A DNA stretch of 35,557 nucleotides from Scenedesmus sp. ARA3 (GCA_004335835.1 RWJK01001512.1:4972-40528), one strand, 5' to 3'; positions 1 through 11,706 are shown, counted from the stretch's first letter. A program made the numbers and translations. The notes: a model not told the origin generated them from the letters alone.

Positions 1-22
1 TTTTTCTGTGTTGTGCTGTCAG

Positions 23-440
23 CGTTTTGCACCGCTACCTGGGGGTGGTGGCGATCGCATTCAAACTGCTGCAGGTGGGCGAGCATAATACTTGTAAGTG
101 TGCTGCTTGGTCATGTTGAAGGTACATGCATGTCATACTTGATAGTGTTGCACAGGTACTGGGCGTGGTGGCAATGGCCTTCACACTGCTGCAGGTGGGA
201 ATGTGTTACTTGTTACCTGTTATATGTCACAGTTACTTTCTGTTCTAACATGGTGTCAGCGGTTGCACCGCTACCTGGGCGTGGTGGGGATCGCCTTCAC
301 ACTGCTGCATGTGAGGGTGTGTTACTTGTTACATCTGATTCGTCACATGTTATATGTTGCTTGTTACATGTGAGGTGTTTTGTCATGAGTTACACCACTA
401 TGTGCGCGTGGTGGCCGACACTGCTGGTGCTGCTGCTGCT
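23..440 (+). repeat. Four tandem copies of a short HRYLG exon, about 118 bp apart
   Basis: Copies centre on the ACCGCTACCTGGG-type block near 31, 154, 267 and 388, spaced about 116-121 bp. Copies 1 (23-74) and 3 (260-310) have an acceptor (TGTCAG) and a donor (GTGGGC or GTGAGG). Copy 2 has lost one C inside the coding block and is frameshifted. Copy 4 is more diverged. Copy 1 has one extra T after the acceptor relative to copy 3, so only copy 3 is a clean phase 0-0 exon of 17 codons. At least copies 1 and 3 could be alternative exons; the others look decayed. Confidence 0.75.
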
Positions 441-1321
441 GTGCAATGCGTGCCTTGAAGCAGCAAGGGTATGGATTCATTCTCTTATGCTTGCAGCGGA
501 GCATAGCTGATGCACAGCTATTCCAGTCCTAAAGAAACGCCTTGAATAACTGCTGCTGATGGCTGCTGCTGCTGCTGCTGCTGCTGCTGCAGGCGGTTGG
601 TGGCGCGGTGCGTCCTGGCCTGTTTGCGCCGAGGCGGCCGCTGTGGCGGCTGGGCCACATGGGACTGGGCTGGCTCACGCTGCTGGTCGGTGAGTTGCAT
701 GCTATAACATGTCATTTAACATGTCGCATGCTGCATACAGTTGCATTGAATGTGTTGCTGTTGTGGCGGCTGGGCCACATGGGCCTGGGCTGGCTCACGC
801 TGCTGGTCGGTGAGTGACATGTTGTAACATCTTTTAGAGCATGTCACAAGCTGCATATAGTTGCATTCATTGTGTTGCTGCTGTGGCGGCTGGGCCACAC
901 GGGCCTGAGCTGGCTCACGCTGCTGGTCGGTGAGTGACATGTTGTAACATCTTTTAGAACATGTCACAAGCTGCATATAGTTGCATTCATTGTGTTGCTG
1001 CTGTGGCGGCTGGGCCCACACGGGCCTGGGCTGGCTCACGCTGCTGGTCGGAGAGTGACATGTTGTAACATGTTGTTCAACATGCCACACGTCGCATCCG
1101 GTTACGACGCATGACATGTTGCTGTTTTGGCGGCTGGGCCACATGCGTTTGTGCTGGCTGTCACTAGCGGTTGCTCAGTGCCATTGCTGTGGTAACTTGT
1201 TTTGACACATCGGAAGTCGCTCGTGAAGCTTCCTGATGGGTGCACACAGAGCCCTGCTGGTTGGTGCTTCACTTGTGCATGTTGAGTTGGCACGTTGAAT
1301 GACGCTGCTGCTGCTGCTGCC

Positions 1322-1359
<38 letters not shown>

Positions 1360-2108
1360 ACCAGGCGTGGTGGTGATGGCAGCGGGCGTGGTGATGATGC
1401 ACGAGCTGCTGCTGCAGCCTCTGGCGGCGTGGCTGCTGCCGCTGGTGCTGCTGCTGGGGCTGCTGCTGCTGGCAGGAGTAGGCCTGGAGGTGATGAAGGC
1501 CAAGGTGAGGCGGCGGGTTTGGGGTTCGGGGTTTTGTATGCCAAAGTGATGGGGTTTAGGAACAGGGGATGCTGCTGGACCCTGCTGGGGCTGCTGCTGC
1601 TGCTGCTGGCAGGGGTAGGCCTGGAGCTGATGAAGGCCAAGGTGAGGCAGGCGCTGGGGTTTGTGGTTTTCAGGGTTTAAGGGTTTTGTATGTTGAAACT
1701 TTGGGGTTCAGGAATAGCACATGTCGTAGAACCCTGCCGGCGCTGCTCAAGGTTTAGCGGCTGCGCCAGCGCCTCCCCCAGCAGGGCGCCCCGTGCACTG
1801 GCTGCCCCCCACTGCTGCTGCGGCCTCTGCTGCTGCTCCCTGCTGCCCTTGCACCTCGTGTGCAGCATGTACCATCCAGCCAAGCTGCATGCTGTAACAT
1901 GTCATGCTGCTGCTGCTGCCGCAGCAGGGCGCACAGTATACCGGCTGCCCCCACACTGCTGCTGCGCCCTCTGCCGGCGACTGAAGAAGGAAAAAAACCA
2001 AATTTGACTGCCGCTGCTCCCTACTGCCCTTGCACCTCGCCCGGCCCCTGTTACAGGTGGAGGTGTGCAGCATGTGCCATCACGCCAAGCTGCATGCTGT
2101 AACATGTC

Positions 2109-2145
<37 letters not shown>

Positions 2146-2246
2146 AACATGTCATGCTGCTGCTGCTGCTGCTGCTGCTGCCGCAGGTGGAGGCGAGCGG
2201 CATGTACCAGCCCGCCACGCACAAGTTTATCTGGCTGCTCGTGCTC

Positions 2247-2337
<91 letters not shown>

Positions 2338-2477
2338 TGCTGCCGCAGGTGGAGGCGAGCGGCATGTACCAGCCCGCCACGCACAAGTTCATGCCGGCTG
2401 CTGCAGGCCAGCAGCAGCAGCGCTTCAAGCAGACCGGCCTGGTGCCGGCAGGGCAGTCCGCAGAGCACATGCTGTGA
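260..2477 (+). CDS. C-terminal part of a putative DOMON/cytochrome b561-like membrane protein (5' partial)
   Basis: Exons read as 260-310 (or its copy 23-74), 593-689, 1365-1504 and 2349-2477 with the stop at 2475; joins 593-689/1365-1504/2349-2477 keep frame, adding about 121 residues. The upstream part is outside the window. Visible features are a His-Arg-Tyr-Leu-Gly helix start (HRYLGVV) ending in LLQ or LLH, then WRLGHMGLGWLTLLVG leading into a hydrophobic helix, then a second helix after QPLAAW that ends LEVMKAK, then a soluble tail with QQQQ. This order (H-R-x-L-G helix, W-x-x-x-H-x-x-L-G helix, final helix ending L-E) matches the last helices of plant CYBDOM-type b561 proteins, where the two His would bind haem and pass electrons across a membrane. 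That assignment is from remembered motif pattern only; a different polytopic protein is possible. Introns carry CTG arrays and copied exon edges. TGTAA at 3113 may be the poly(A) signal. Confidence 0.5.
563..591 (+). repeat. (CTG)n array running into a splice acceptor
   Basis: About nine CTG units followed directly by CAG and the exon at 593. The array occupies the place of the polypyrimidine tract. Confidence 0.9.
690..1180 (+). repeat. Four downstream copies of the WRLGHMGLGWLTLLV exon end
   Basis: The last roughly 50 bases of exon 593-689 plus its GTGAGT donor recur with donors near 810 and 929, then with a GAGAGT variant near 1050, and as a decayed block near 1125-1170 that has lost the donor. 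Spacing is about 119 bp. The intron spacer (TGCATGCTGTAACATGTCA type) is copied too, so the unit is a boundary-spanning tandem repeat. Only 690 is needed as the donor of the full exon. Confidence 0.85.
1304..1358 (+). repeat. (CTG)n array before acceptor at 1364
   Basis: Two CTG runs broken by CCC, followed by TACCAG and the exon at 1365. Confidence 0.9.
1569..1647 (+). repeat. Downstream copy of the LEVMKAK exon end with donor
   Basis: A block coding LLGLLLLLLAGVGLELMKAK followed by GTGAGG at 1642 repeats the end of exon 1365-1504, whose donor is at 1505. Offset 137 bp. The start of that exon is not copied. Confidence 0.8.
1850..2245 (+). repeat. Three upstream copies of the start of the last exon (VEASGMYQPATHKF)
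   Basis: The start of exon 2349-2477 occurs near 1858 (decayed, no clear GTGGAGG), 2057 (CAG acceptor, then GTGGAGGTGTGCAGCATG) and 2187 (CCGCAG acceptor, then near-identical through CACAAGTTTAT). CTG runs and TGTAACATGTCATG separate the copies. Only the copy at 2349 continues into the stop-containing exon. Confidence 0.8.
2248..2341 (+). repeat. (CTG)n array before last-exon acceptor
   Basis: About 30 CTG units with a few interruptions (CCA, TTG), followed by CCGCAG. Reading frames through it give poly-Leu, poly-Cys or poly-Ala that are not genes. Confidence 0.95.
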
Positions 2478-3059
2478 GCCTCAGCCATGCTGGGAGGCAA
2501 GCGAAGCAGCGGCACATGCCGTGGACTTCGCTGCGACAGCAGCAGCAGCAGCAGCAGCAGCTGCACAGCCAGCTGCCTCCCTGAGCTTGTGTGTGCAGGA
2601 TTGAGTGTGTGTAGCCAGCGCTGTGTGCAAGGGGCGTCGTGCGGCACCATGGATGGGTCATGTGCTGCAGTTTGTTGTGCTTCAGTGGCCAGCATGATGT
2701 ATCTATCGGCTTTGTCATTGCATTGTTTGGAGGGAGAAACATGTGAGGGGTGTGAGGGGGCGGCCAATTGCTGCTGCAGCACTGCACAGAAGGCAACTGG
2801 CAGCAGTATGCTTTGGTGGTACTGGACCTATTATGTTGCAGGGTACGATGGCCGCAGGCGCATCGCGCAGCTGCATGGTTGGGGGTTTCAGGCTTTGCGT
2901 AGTGTGCCACCAGGTCAGAGGGTATGCTTCAAGAGTGTGCGTCTACCACAAGGGGCTGTTGTGAGTGTATGTGTCTGTGTCTACTGCACACAGCAGAGCC
3001 TGCCGCATATGGGCTGCTGCGCTTCTGTGATACACACTGCAGCACAAACTGCATGCTGC

Positions 3060-3400
3060 TTGTGTGCAGCGTGGCATATTAAAGCTGCATGTTGACATTG
3101 TATTTGCATGCGTGTAAGCAGTGGACATGTGCTGATGTGTGCTATGGCGCACACCGCGCCGCGTTGAGTGAGGGTGGCGGCGGCTAGGCATCAGCAGCAG
3201 CATGCAGCACAAAAGAGGAAACGGCTGCTGCACACGGCGCTGAAGCGTGCATACTGGCATTATACAGTGATATGGGCTGATGTGTGTAATCTTGCACACA
3301 GCGCCAATCTGTGATAATGGCGGCGGCTGAGCAGCAGCAGCAGCAGCAGCATGCAGCGCAAACGAGGAGCGGCTGCTGCGTGCACCCTGGCTGCTCAGAT
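3060..3400 (+). repeat. Two-copy repeat, offset about 150 bp
   Basis: The block GGACATGTGCTGATGTGTG through GGCGGCGGCT, CAGCAGCAGCATGCAGC and CGGCTGCTGC begins near 3123 and again, diverged, near 3268 (GATATGGGCTGATGTGTG). Non-coding as far as can be seen. Confidence 0.7.
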
Positions 3401-3654
3401 ACACATACTATCTACTGCTGTGCGTGTGCTTGGGCGTGCACTGCCACCAGTGTGCAACACGAGCATCGAGAACACACGGCAGCCGGCAGCAGTGCACAAC
3501 TTGCTTGCTGATGTGCTTGCATTTGGTCTGGGTCTTGAAGGGCAGCTGTGCTGTGCTGTGGCGCAGTTGAAACACTGCTGTGGCCGGTTGTGCAGCTTGG
3601 CGGATGTTATGCTGCAAAGTTTGTGTGTGGCTGCAGCACGAACGATTGCACCTG

Positions 3655-3975
3655 AGCAGGGCTGGCAGGGTCTGCTGACCATCCCGCACTTGATCGAGGT
3701 ACAGTATAATGTACTAGCTAGTTGGCGGGTGGGGCTCGCTGTGTGTGGCTGCAGCACGGGCATGCCTGTAGTGTCTTCACAGGGCTGGCAGGGTGCGCTG
3801 ACAAGCTCGCACTTGATCGATGTGCAGCATGATGTACTAGTGGGCGGGGCTCGCTGTGTGTGTGGCTGCAGCACCTCAGCGCATGCCTGTAGTACAGGCA
3901 TACTAGTAGTATGCCTGTAGTATGCCTGTAGAATTTTCGCAGGGCTGGTAGCGTCTGCTGACAAGGCCGCACTTC
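3655..3975 (+). repeat. Three-copy tandem repeat, offsets about 121 and 161 bp
   Basis: GGGCTGGCAGGGT-type blocks start at about 3659, 3780 and 3941, each followed by CTGCTGAC or GCGCTGAC and GCACTTGATCG or GCACTTCAG. The first two continue through ATGTACTAG and GGCTCGCTGTGTG. No gene assigned. Confidence 0.8.
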
Positions 3976-4135
3976 AGATTATGGCCAGCACAGTGTACTG
4001 CATGTATCACATGTCATTTGCATACCAGCGTCGCCTTTACAATGATATATTGGCTCACACAGGCACTGTATCGTTCTTTTGCATACACTCTTGCAAAGGA
4101 GTGTCTGCAATGCAGCTGAACTGCGTGCTGTTGTA

Positions 4136-4870
4136 CGCAGCCAGTCAGCGCTGCCTGGGCGTGGTCGGGCAGCTGGCAGTGGCTGGCTGCTGGGCCCCAC
4201 GCTGCACTGCGCAGCACTGGGAGCTGGCTTCCTTGCTGCTTGGCGTGCTGGCTGTCTGGGTGCTGTTGTCTTGCTGGCCAACGCTGCTGCGCTGCCTGGC
4301 CGTGGTCAGGCAGCAGCTGGCAGTGGCTGGCTGATGGGCCGGGCCCCACTGCCAAGCACTGAGAACTGGCTGACATGGCCTCCTTGCTGCTTGGCGTGCT
4401 GGTGGTCTGCGTGCTGTTGTGCTGGCCAGCGCTGCTCAGCTGCCTGCCTGGCCGTGGTCAGGCAGCAGCCGGCAGTGGCTGGCTGATGGGCCGGGCCGCA
4501 CTGCCAAAAGCACTGCGAACTGGCTTCCTTGCTGCTGTGCGTGCTGGCTGTCTGCGTGCTGCTGTGCTGGCCAGCGCTGCTCAAATAGAGCCTGGCGCAG
4601 CCGTGGTCAGGCAGCAGCTGGCAGTGGCTGGCTGATGAGCCGGGCCGCAGCAACCGGCTTCCGTGCTGCTTGGCGTGCTGGTTGTCTGCGTGCTGCAGTG
4701 CTGGCCAGCGCTGCTCAGCTGCCCGGCGCAGCCGTGGTCAGGCAGCCGCTGGCGGGGACTGGGCAGACATGCTGTTGCGAATGAGTGTCTGCAATGCTGC
4801 TGACCTGTGTGCTGTTGTGCCGGCCAGCGCAGCCGTGGTCAGGCAGCAGCTGGCGCGGACCGGCTGCTGG
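4136..4870 (+). repeat. Minisatellite of about 140-150 bp units, six copies
   Basis: Blocks around CAGCAGCTGGCAGTGGCTGG occur at about 4168, 4309, 4459, 4609, 4740 and 4840, each near CGTGCTGGCTGTCTGCGTGC and TGGCCAGCGCTGCTC. Open frames run through it in more than one phase, but copies change phase relative to each other, which argues against one protein. Confidence 0.8.
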
Positions 4871-4942
4871 GCAGGGGCGCAGTGTGCAGCAGTGCAGGGG
4901 CGCAGTGTGCAGCAGTGCAGGGGCGCAGTGTGCAGCAGTGCC
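4871..4942 (+). repeat. Three tandem 23-bp units
   Basis: The unit AGGGGCGCAGTGTGCAGCAG plus TGC is repeated three times without change. Confidence 0.9.
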
Positions 4943-5189
4943 AAGCACTGGGAACTGGCTTCCTCTTTATTCACAGACCACTGTCAACCACAGAGAAGCA
5001 TCCTTGTCCCTCCTGTCCTGCTGGGTGTGCTGGGCAGCTGTGCTTGCTCCTTCCGTTGTTGTCATATGTGTCACTGGGCGCTGCTGCAGCCATGGCTGCT
5101 GCACAGCCAGTGCCTGCGGTTGGCCTGCAGCTGCAGCTTCAAGCACAGGGTGGCTGTGGGGCAGGGTGGCCCCTTGCACTGCTGCGCTG

Positions 5190-5645
5190 CAGCGGCGCAT
5201 GTGAAAATGCATGTTGTCTGCTGGTGTGGTGTTGTGGCGGCAGCAGCGCAGCAGTCTGGCCAGCGCCATGGTGCGCGGCACAGCAGAGATAGGCTTGGGG
5301 CAGCACTGGTGCACAGCTTCACCATGACTTTGCTGAGGTAGTGCTGCCTGCCTGCCTGCCACTGCTACGCTGCAGCTGCGCATGTGAAAATGCATGCTGT
5401 AAAGGGTGAGTTTGCATTTTACAACATGTAAGCAGGACTGAAACTGGCGCTGGCGCTGAAAGACTGTATCCTATGCGGACGAAACGATTACTACACGCTT
5501 GGGTGAAGTACCCCGCGTGCATACGTGTTGTATGCTGGTGTGGTGCTATTGCTGCAGCAGCGCAGCAGTCTGGCCAGTGCCATGGTGCCTGGCGCAGCAG
5601 AGAGAAGCGCTTGGGGCGGCCCGATGCACACAGCTTCATCATGAC
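5190..5645 (+). repeat. Direct repeat of about 130 bp, offset about 320 bp
   Basis: CTGGTGTGGTG...GCAGCAGCGCAGCAGTCTGG...GGTGC...CACAGCTTCA(C/T)CATGACT is present at about 5219-5330 and 5533-5645. The flanking GCGCATGTGAAAATGCATG occurs at 5197 and 5378. Confidence 0.75.
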
Positions 5646-6974
5646 TCGGCACAGCAATGCATTACCTGCATGGTTGTTTGCGGCGCCATATGGCGCATAT
5701 GCATATGCATCATAAGGTGTGTGGCCATTGGCAGCTGCTCGGTGTGCCTGCTGCGCTGCTGTGCAGCCTCTGCGGCTGTGCAGCCTCCTGCAGCAGCAGT
5801 GCCGCAGTCGGCGCTACTGGCTGGGAAATGGGGGTTTATTGCCAAATTGTACAATGTAACAACAGACAGTCTGAGAGTTGAGCTGCAGCCCTGAGTGAAG
5901 TAGCCAGGCCCAGCAGGCTGGGCTGTAGCCCTGCAGCAGCTGCTGCCGCCGCCGCCCGTTCAGCATGACTGCACTCTGCCCAATGCCGCAGCGGCAGCTC
6001 AGCAATCCAGCTCACAGTCTCAGCTCCATCGGGGCGCGAGGCCGATGGCGTTGATGTTATGGCTTGATGGGTAACATGATGATGATGAGTCTCAGGTGTG
6101 CACTAATCATCATGCTTGGCCTGCAGCAAACCACCCATCATGATGATGTGCGGCACAGCAGCAGCCAGGCTGCCGCTGGCAGTCACAGCACGGTGTTGGC
6201 AGGCGCTGGCAGCTGCTCCGCAGCCTGCCTGGTGGCAGCCATACCTGATGTTTCAGGAGTCTATTCGACACATGCACTAGCCCAGCGAGCCGCTGCTCCG
6301 CATGAAGCACCGCAGCGCCAGCACATCCTGCACAGGCTGCTGCTGCGATGCCAAAACTGACGATTGCAATCCGTTGGCACTGCTTCAGGATGAAATCTAT
6401 GGGATCAAAGAGAACCAAGCTGTGTAGTTGTCGTCGTTTGCCACAGCGATTCCCTGCCTGGCCTCTTGCAGCACCATCATGGCATGACTTCAGCGTGCAA
6501 GGATACTCGGCAAAGCGCACCACGCGCGTTGCTGCAGCCACATCTTGGATCGTTTCTTATCAATGCAATGTACTTATTGCGAAATGAAATTTGTGTGATC
6601 GAAGGGAGCTGGGGACGGCGAAGACGAAGTTCCAAGAGCCGCGCTGTGCACCGCTGACGAGCGCGATCACAAATAAATTTCTTGTACATTGTATTTTGGT
6701 AATACGATTAAGCATTTGCAAGGCATCTGCGAGCAGCTATCTGCAAACAACTGCTAGGGTATTGTGGCGCCGAGCTCCCTGCTTGCCCTACGTAGTAAAA
6801 CCAGACCTGCAAGCGCTCAAGGCTAGCCATAGAGACGCACTAAGAGTGCCAGTATTACATCAAACACGCTGCGAAGGCATTAAATCAGGCGTTGCTGTCC
6901 GGGCAGCACAACTCCGGGCTGTCGACGCAGTTTGTATAGAGAGCAGCAGCGCAGCGGCGTAAAGCAAAGCAGAC

Positions 6975-8316
6975 ATGAGGGTATCAAGCAGGTCGAAGGC
7001 GATAGCCTTGTTGCTGCTTGTGTCCTGCCAGGTGCGGAGCAGTGGGCTGGGCGGGCCCGCCACGCAGTTGCAGCCGGTACCACAGCTTTCCTGGCAGCTC
7101 GCTGCTGTATCATTTCGCGAACTACTTCATAATAGCAATCAATAGCTAATGAACCAGGCCAGGGCCAGAGCCAGCCCCCCAGCACTTCGCACCCGCAGTC
7201 CCACCCTCTGACCGCTGTCCTGCCTGTCGCTGTTTGCCTCCGCAGTACTCGTTCGCAGCCCTGGACGTCGCGCTCTGCAGCAGTGAGTGCCAAACCTTTC
7301 CGGGAAACCAAAATTCAGCTCCTGATGCACGATGATGCCATGCCGAGACAGCAGCAGATGCTCCGGCGCCGAGTACGCTCGCTTCTCACGTTGTGTGCAT
7401 ATTCATATTGCTTGCAGGCGCGCTGTGCTACCCCAAGGTGACGGGCCAGAAGTGGGGCGATGCCAGCAGGAAGTGCCCCGAGGGCTACGAGCTGGGCAAG
7501 GACCTCTTCGGCAAGGCCGTGTGAGTGGCAGTGCTGTGGACACAGCAGCAGCAGCTGTGCTTATGCATACAGCACTTGAGAACAGTGCTTAAGGATGTAC
7601 TAGACAGCAGGACAGCATGTGCATTGGTTTGTTTGTGGGCTTGCAGTAGGCTGTGTGAGCGCAGCAGCTGGCTCTGCTGCTGGCAGCAGCGCAGCTGGGC
7701 ACTGGCAGCGACAGTGGCCGTGTCAGGGAGCTTAACAGCAGGGGCAGCTGGTGCATTGGAGTACAAGTAAAGGGTATGCAGCAGGGCAGGTGTGTCAGGT
7801 GCACCAATGCAGCAACGCAGCTGAATCGGATGAATAGCAACTGACAGCCGCCTCTTTAGTGTTCAGCAGTGAGGGGGGCCAAAGGCGCTGCATGTCGCAC
7901 CACCAGCAACAGCAGCGCTGGCTGCTGGCAGCTTGGCAGGCAGCGCACACGCAGCGCTAGCACAGACGAGCACAGCAGCCACGCAGCTGCCAGCGCAGCA
8001 CCCCTGCCATATGCTTCACTCTCAAATGCTGTTCTGCTGATTTCACTTCCTCCTGCTGCTGCTGCTGCTGCTGCTGCCTTTTTCCCTACCCTCAGCTGCA
8101 CCAAGAAGACGGCAGTGGCCTGCCCTGCCGGGTCAACACTGAAGGACGGCAACTGCGTGAGCAGCGAAGGTGCGCATGGCGTGGCATAATGATAATGTGC
8201 TAAGACAGTGTTGTGTGTGAAGTGGCAGCTGATGCTTGTGACACAACAGCTGGCATATGGTAGCACTGCATGTCACGATGAAGCGTCAGCTGCTGCTGCT
8301 GCTGCACAGTGATGCG

Positions 8317-8405
<89 letters not shown>

Positions 8406-11400
8406 CTGCTGCAATGTCAGCATCAGCATCAGCATCAGCATCTCTCACCTCAAGCCGCCTGCCGTGTGCTGTGTTCTCCTTTTTCCTTCCTCCCCCCCGC
8501 AGTGGTAAAGAAGTGCCACCCGCTGCTGCCCGGCCAGCAGTGCCCAGCTGGCACCAGTGAGTCCAAGGACTGCGAGGGCCCGCTGCACAAGCTGATCCCA
8601 ACACTGGGCCGCAAGCTGGCGCAGGTGAGAAAGGTTTAGGCACCGTGCCGAGGGCAGGGTTTAGGGCGTGTGTGGTCGGCAGGGTTGTAGGTGCACTGTT
8701 GAGGTCCAAGGTGTGCTGCTGCTGCTGCTGCTGCTGCTGTGGATGCACGCATGCACGAGGATGGTTGACGCTTGAGGCTGTTTGTGGGTGTCTGCAGCCG
8801 CTTGCATGTGCACACACTTGAGTGACGGGATGGCGTACAAAGAGGGTGCTGCAGCGGGCAGAGCTGCAAAGCCTGCACTGAGGGGGCTGGCTGCTGGCAA
8901 CAGGCAGCAGCTGCTGCTGCCGCCGCCGCCTCTGCGCCTGCTGCCTTAAGCTAATTCTGTCCTGCCCCGCCCCGCCGCTATCATTGCAACAGGCTGGCAA
9001 CCCTTTGTTCAAGGAGATCAACATTGTGGGCACCTACTACATCCCCAACGTGATCCTCACCCCTGCTGCTGCTGCTGCTGCTAAACCCTCTCCCCCCCCT
9101 GCTGCAAAACCCTCAGGCTGACAACCCCCTGTTCAAGGAGATCAACGTGGTGGGCACCAGCTACATCCCCAACGTGATCCTGCCCAAGCCCGCCTTCAGC
9201 GTCAACATGAAGCCGCCCAAGCCCAGGGAGGGACCCAAGTTCAACCTGCCATCCATGACGGTGAGCGGTTTAGCAGGACTGCCTGCAGGGTTTAGGAGGT
9301 AGTGTGTCCTAGGGGTAAAACCTAGTTGGTTTGGGGACAGTGTAGGCGAGTGGAGTGCAACGTGAAGCCGCCCAGGCCGCGGGAGGGGCCCAAGGTCCAG
9401 CCTGTGCAGCATGGCGGAGAGACTGCTGGCAGGGTTTAGTAGGCCTGGTGAGCCCAGGGTTTTGTGACAGTGCTGGGATCGATGTGTGCAGTGAACCCTA
9501 AACCCTGTTTTCCATGTGAGGGACAGCTGCAGCAACATTGTGGCAGAGCAGCAGTCCCCCTGCGGTCATACAACGCCTGCAGCTGCGACTCACTCGTGTC
9601 TCATTCAACGTTTACGTGTGTCATGTTATTTGTTATTTTGTCATCCGCAGATCCCCCAGCTCATCCTGCCCGAGCCCGCCATCAGCATCAGCATGCCCAC
9701 GCCCCCTAAGCTGGGCCCCACCGTCAAGTGGGAGGGCAGCCCCAATATCATCCCAACAGTGAGTCTGAAGAAATTCTCACACAGCGACAGCCTAGTGGAA
9801 TATGCATAAACCCTACAAAGGCAGCTGTGTGCTCCAGCCTTGCTCGTGTGACAAGCTTGCGGGCAGCGTTTGTTTGACATGCGTGCTGGGGTGGCAGCGC
9901 CAGCCAGCAGCGCAGCTCACTCTGCCAGCGTTCTTGTTACGCGTCTCGGCACCCGCTGTACAGCTGGTGCGAGGGCCCTTGCTGACACAACTTGTAACTG
10001 CTGCTGCCACCCAAACCTAAACCCTGGCCCCCTGAACCGCAGATCATCCCCATCCTGCCCGAGCCCGCCTTCACCGTGGATGTGCCCAAGGACATGATCC
10101 CAGGCGGCCCCAAGGTCAACACACACATCAACTACAGGGTGAGGCGCCTGAAGTAGGGTTCACACGTCCAACAGTTCCGATGTCTAACAGCTTTGGGTGT
10201 AGAGCGCAGTGCTTACTGTTGATGACCTCTGATTGAATCGTGCTCAGCACACATGCTGCCTGCCAGCCCCAAGCTTACCACCTGCCTGCATGTTTCCTGT
10301 TGTTTGCCTCTGTATACACCGCGCAGCCGCTGCAAGGCTGCGTAAGGCCGCTGTCTCTCTGCCTGCCGCATGCCTCTCCCTGCACAACATTTGCCATTTT
10401 GCCATTTTGCCATCCTCCCCGCTCAGTCTGCCGGCCTGCTGCATTTCCTGCCTTTGTTGCTGCTGCGCAGCCGCTGACCATCGACCTGAGCAAGGTGGGC
10501 CCCGCCACACTCCTCCATAACTACCAACCCTGAACCCTCTGCCTCTGCTGCCTGCCTGCCTTTGCTGCCTTTTCCCAAACCCTGCACTGCAGCCGCTGAC
10601 CATCGACCTGAGCAAGGTAGGCCCCGCCAACACCGTGGACATCAACGTGCCGGAGCTGCCAGACCTCATCGGGGAGGCCACACGCCTGCCAGACATCGAC
10701 ATGTTCGTGCCTGAGGGACCCAAGGTGGGTTTTAGTGGAGTTTTTGAGAGGGCAGGGTTTAGGGTTGAGACCTGCGCCTGGTGAATCTGTGTGTATGAGG
10801 AGTTGCCTGACCTGGTATGCTACGTTGGTGGCAGTGGTCGTGCAGCACCAAGGTGCATCGCAGCAGCCGTCCCATCTGTACTCCCTTGGCCTGCCCTGGG
10901 CCTCATGCTGCACTGGACCTAAACTGCGCCTGTCACCTAAACCCAACCCCCGCTAAACCCAGCTGCCTGCTGGCGCTGCTACGCGCAGGTGCTGGACCTG
11001 TCTGGTCTGGGCCCCAAGACGCAGCTGAACATCAAGCTGCCCGAGCTGACGCTGCCCGACCAGGGCACCATCACCATCGTCAACAGCGGCGCAGCGGAGC
11101 CACAGTACCTGGACCTCACAGGTAGGGTTTAAGGAACAGGGTAGCAGGGTTTAACAATGGTGATGTAGCAGGGTTTAGGGCTTGCCATGTGTGCAGCAGC
11201 ATGGTGGTGTCACCAGGGCACCATCACCATCGTCAACAGCGGCGCGGCTGAGCCTCAGTACCTGGACCTCACAGGTAGGGTTTAAGGAACAGGGTTTAGG
11301 GACGGTGATGTAGCAGGGTTTAGGGCTTGCCATGTGTGCAGCAGCATGGTGGTATCACCATGCTGCCAGACCAGGGCACTATCACCATTGTCAGCAGCGG

Positions 11401-11631
11401 CGCAGCAGAGCCGCAGTACCTGGACGTCACAGGTGGGAAGGTTTAGGGGGCAGGGTTTAGGGATGGAGGTGTAGCAGGGTTTAGGTTGGGTGAGGGCTTG
11501 CTGTGTGTGCGGCAACATGTGGTTAATAGACAAGTGCAGTCAGGGAGTAGCGGGGCGCAGCTTCAGGGGAGCGTGCGACCGAGCTCGCGTGCATGCACAG
11601 GAGGTGCTGCTGCTGCTGCTGCTGACCCTGG

Positions 11632-11667
<36 letters not shown>

Positions 11668-11674
11668 ACCCTGG

Positions 11675-11706
<32 letters not shown>

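Larger units (their letters stand above)
2478..6974. other. Gene-poor interval with tandem repeats
   Basis: No recognisable protein or RNA gene. 2478-3120 is probably the 3' UTR of the upstream gene (TGTAA at 3113). Open frames here are chance products of CTG-rich DNA: several frames are open at once and none resembles a known family. The repeats inside are listed separately. 5700-6974 shows nothing beyond scattered low-complexity sequence; it should contain the promoter of the gene starting at 6975, with TTGTATAGAG at about 6930 as a weak TATA-like candidate. Confidence 0.6.

Noticed and set aside
2030..2604. Long open frames coding poly-Ala, poly-Cys, poly-Leu, poly-Gln or poly-Ser
   Set aside because: They are readings of (CTG)n arrays in every phase and on both strands. 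The splice-consistent exons explain the coding part.
4079..4784. Overlapping Cys/Trp/Leu-rich frames across the minisatellite
   Set aside because: Repeat units shift phase relative to each other, so no single protein repeat is maintained.
8993..9078. First GNPLFKEINIVG block as a genuine extra exon
   Set aside because: It runs into CTG repeats without a donor, and the next copy contains the complete exon; it is better explained as an echo.
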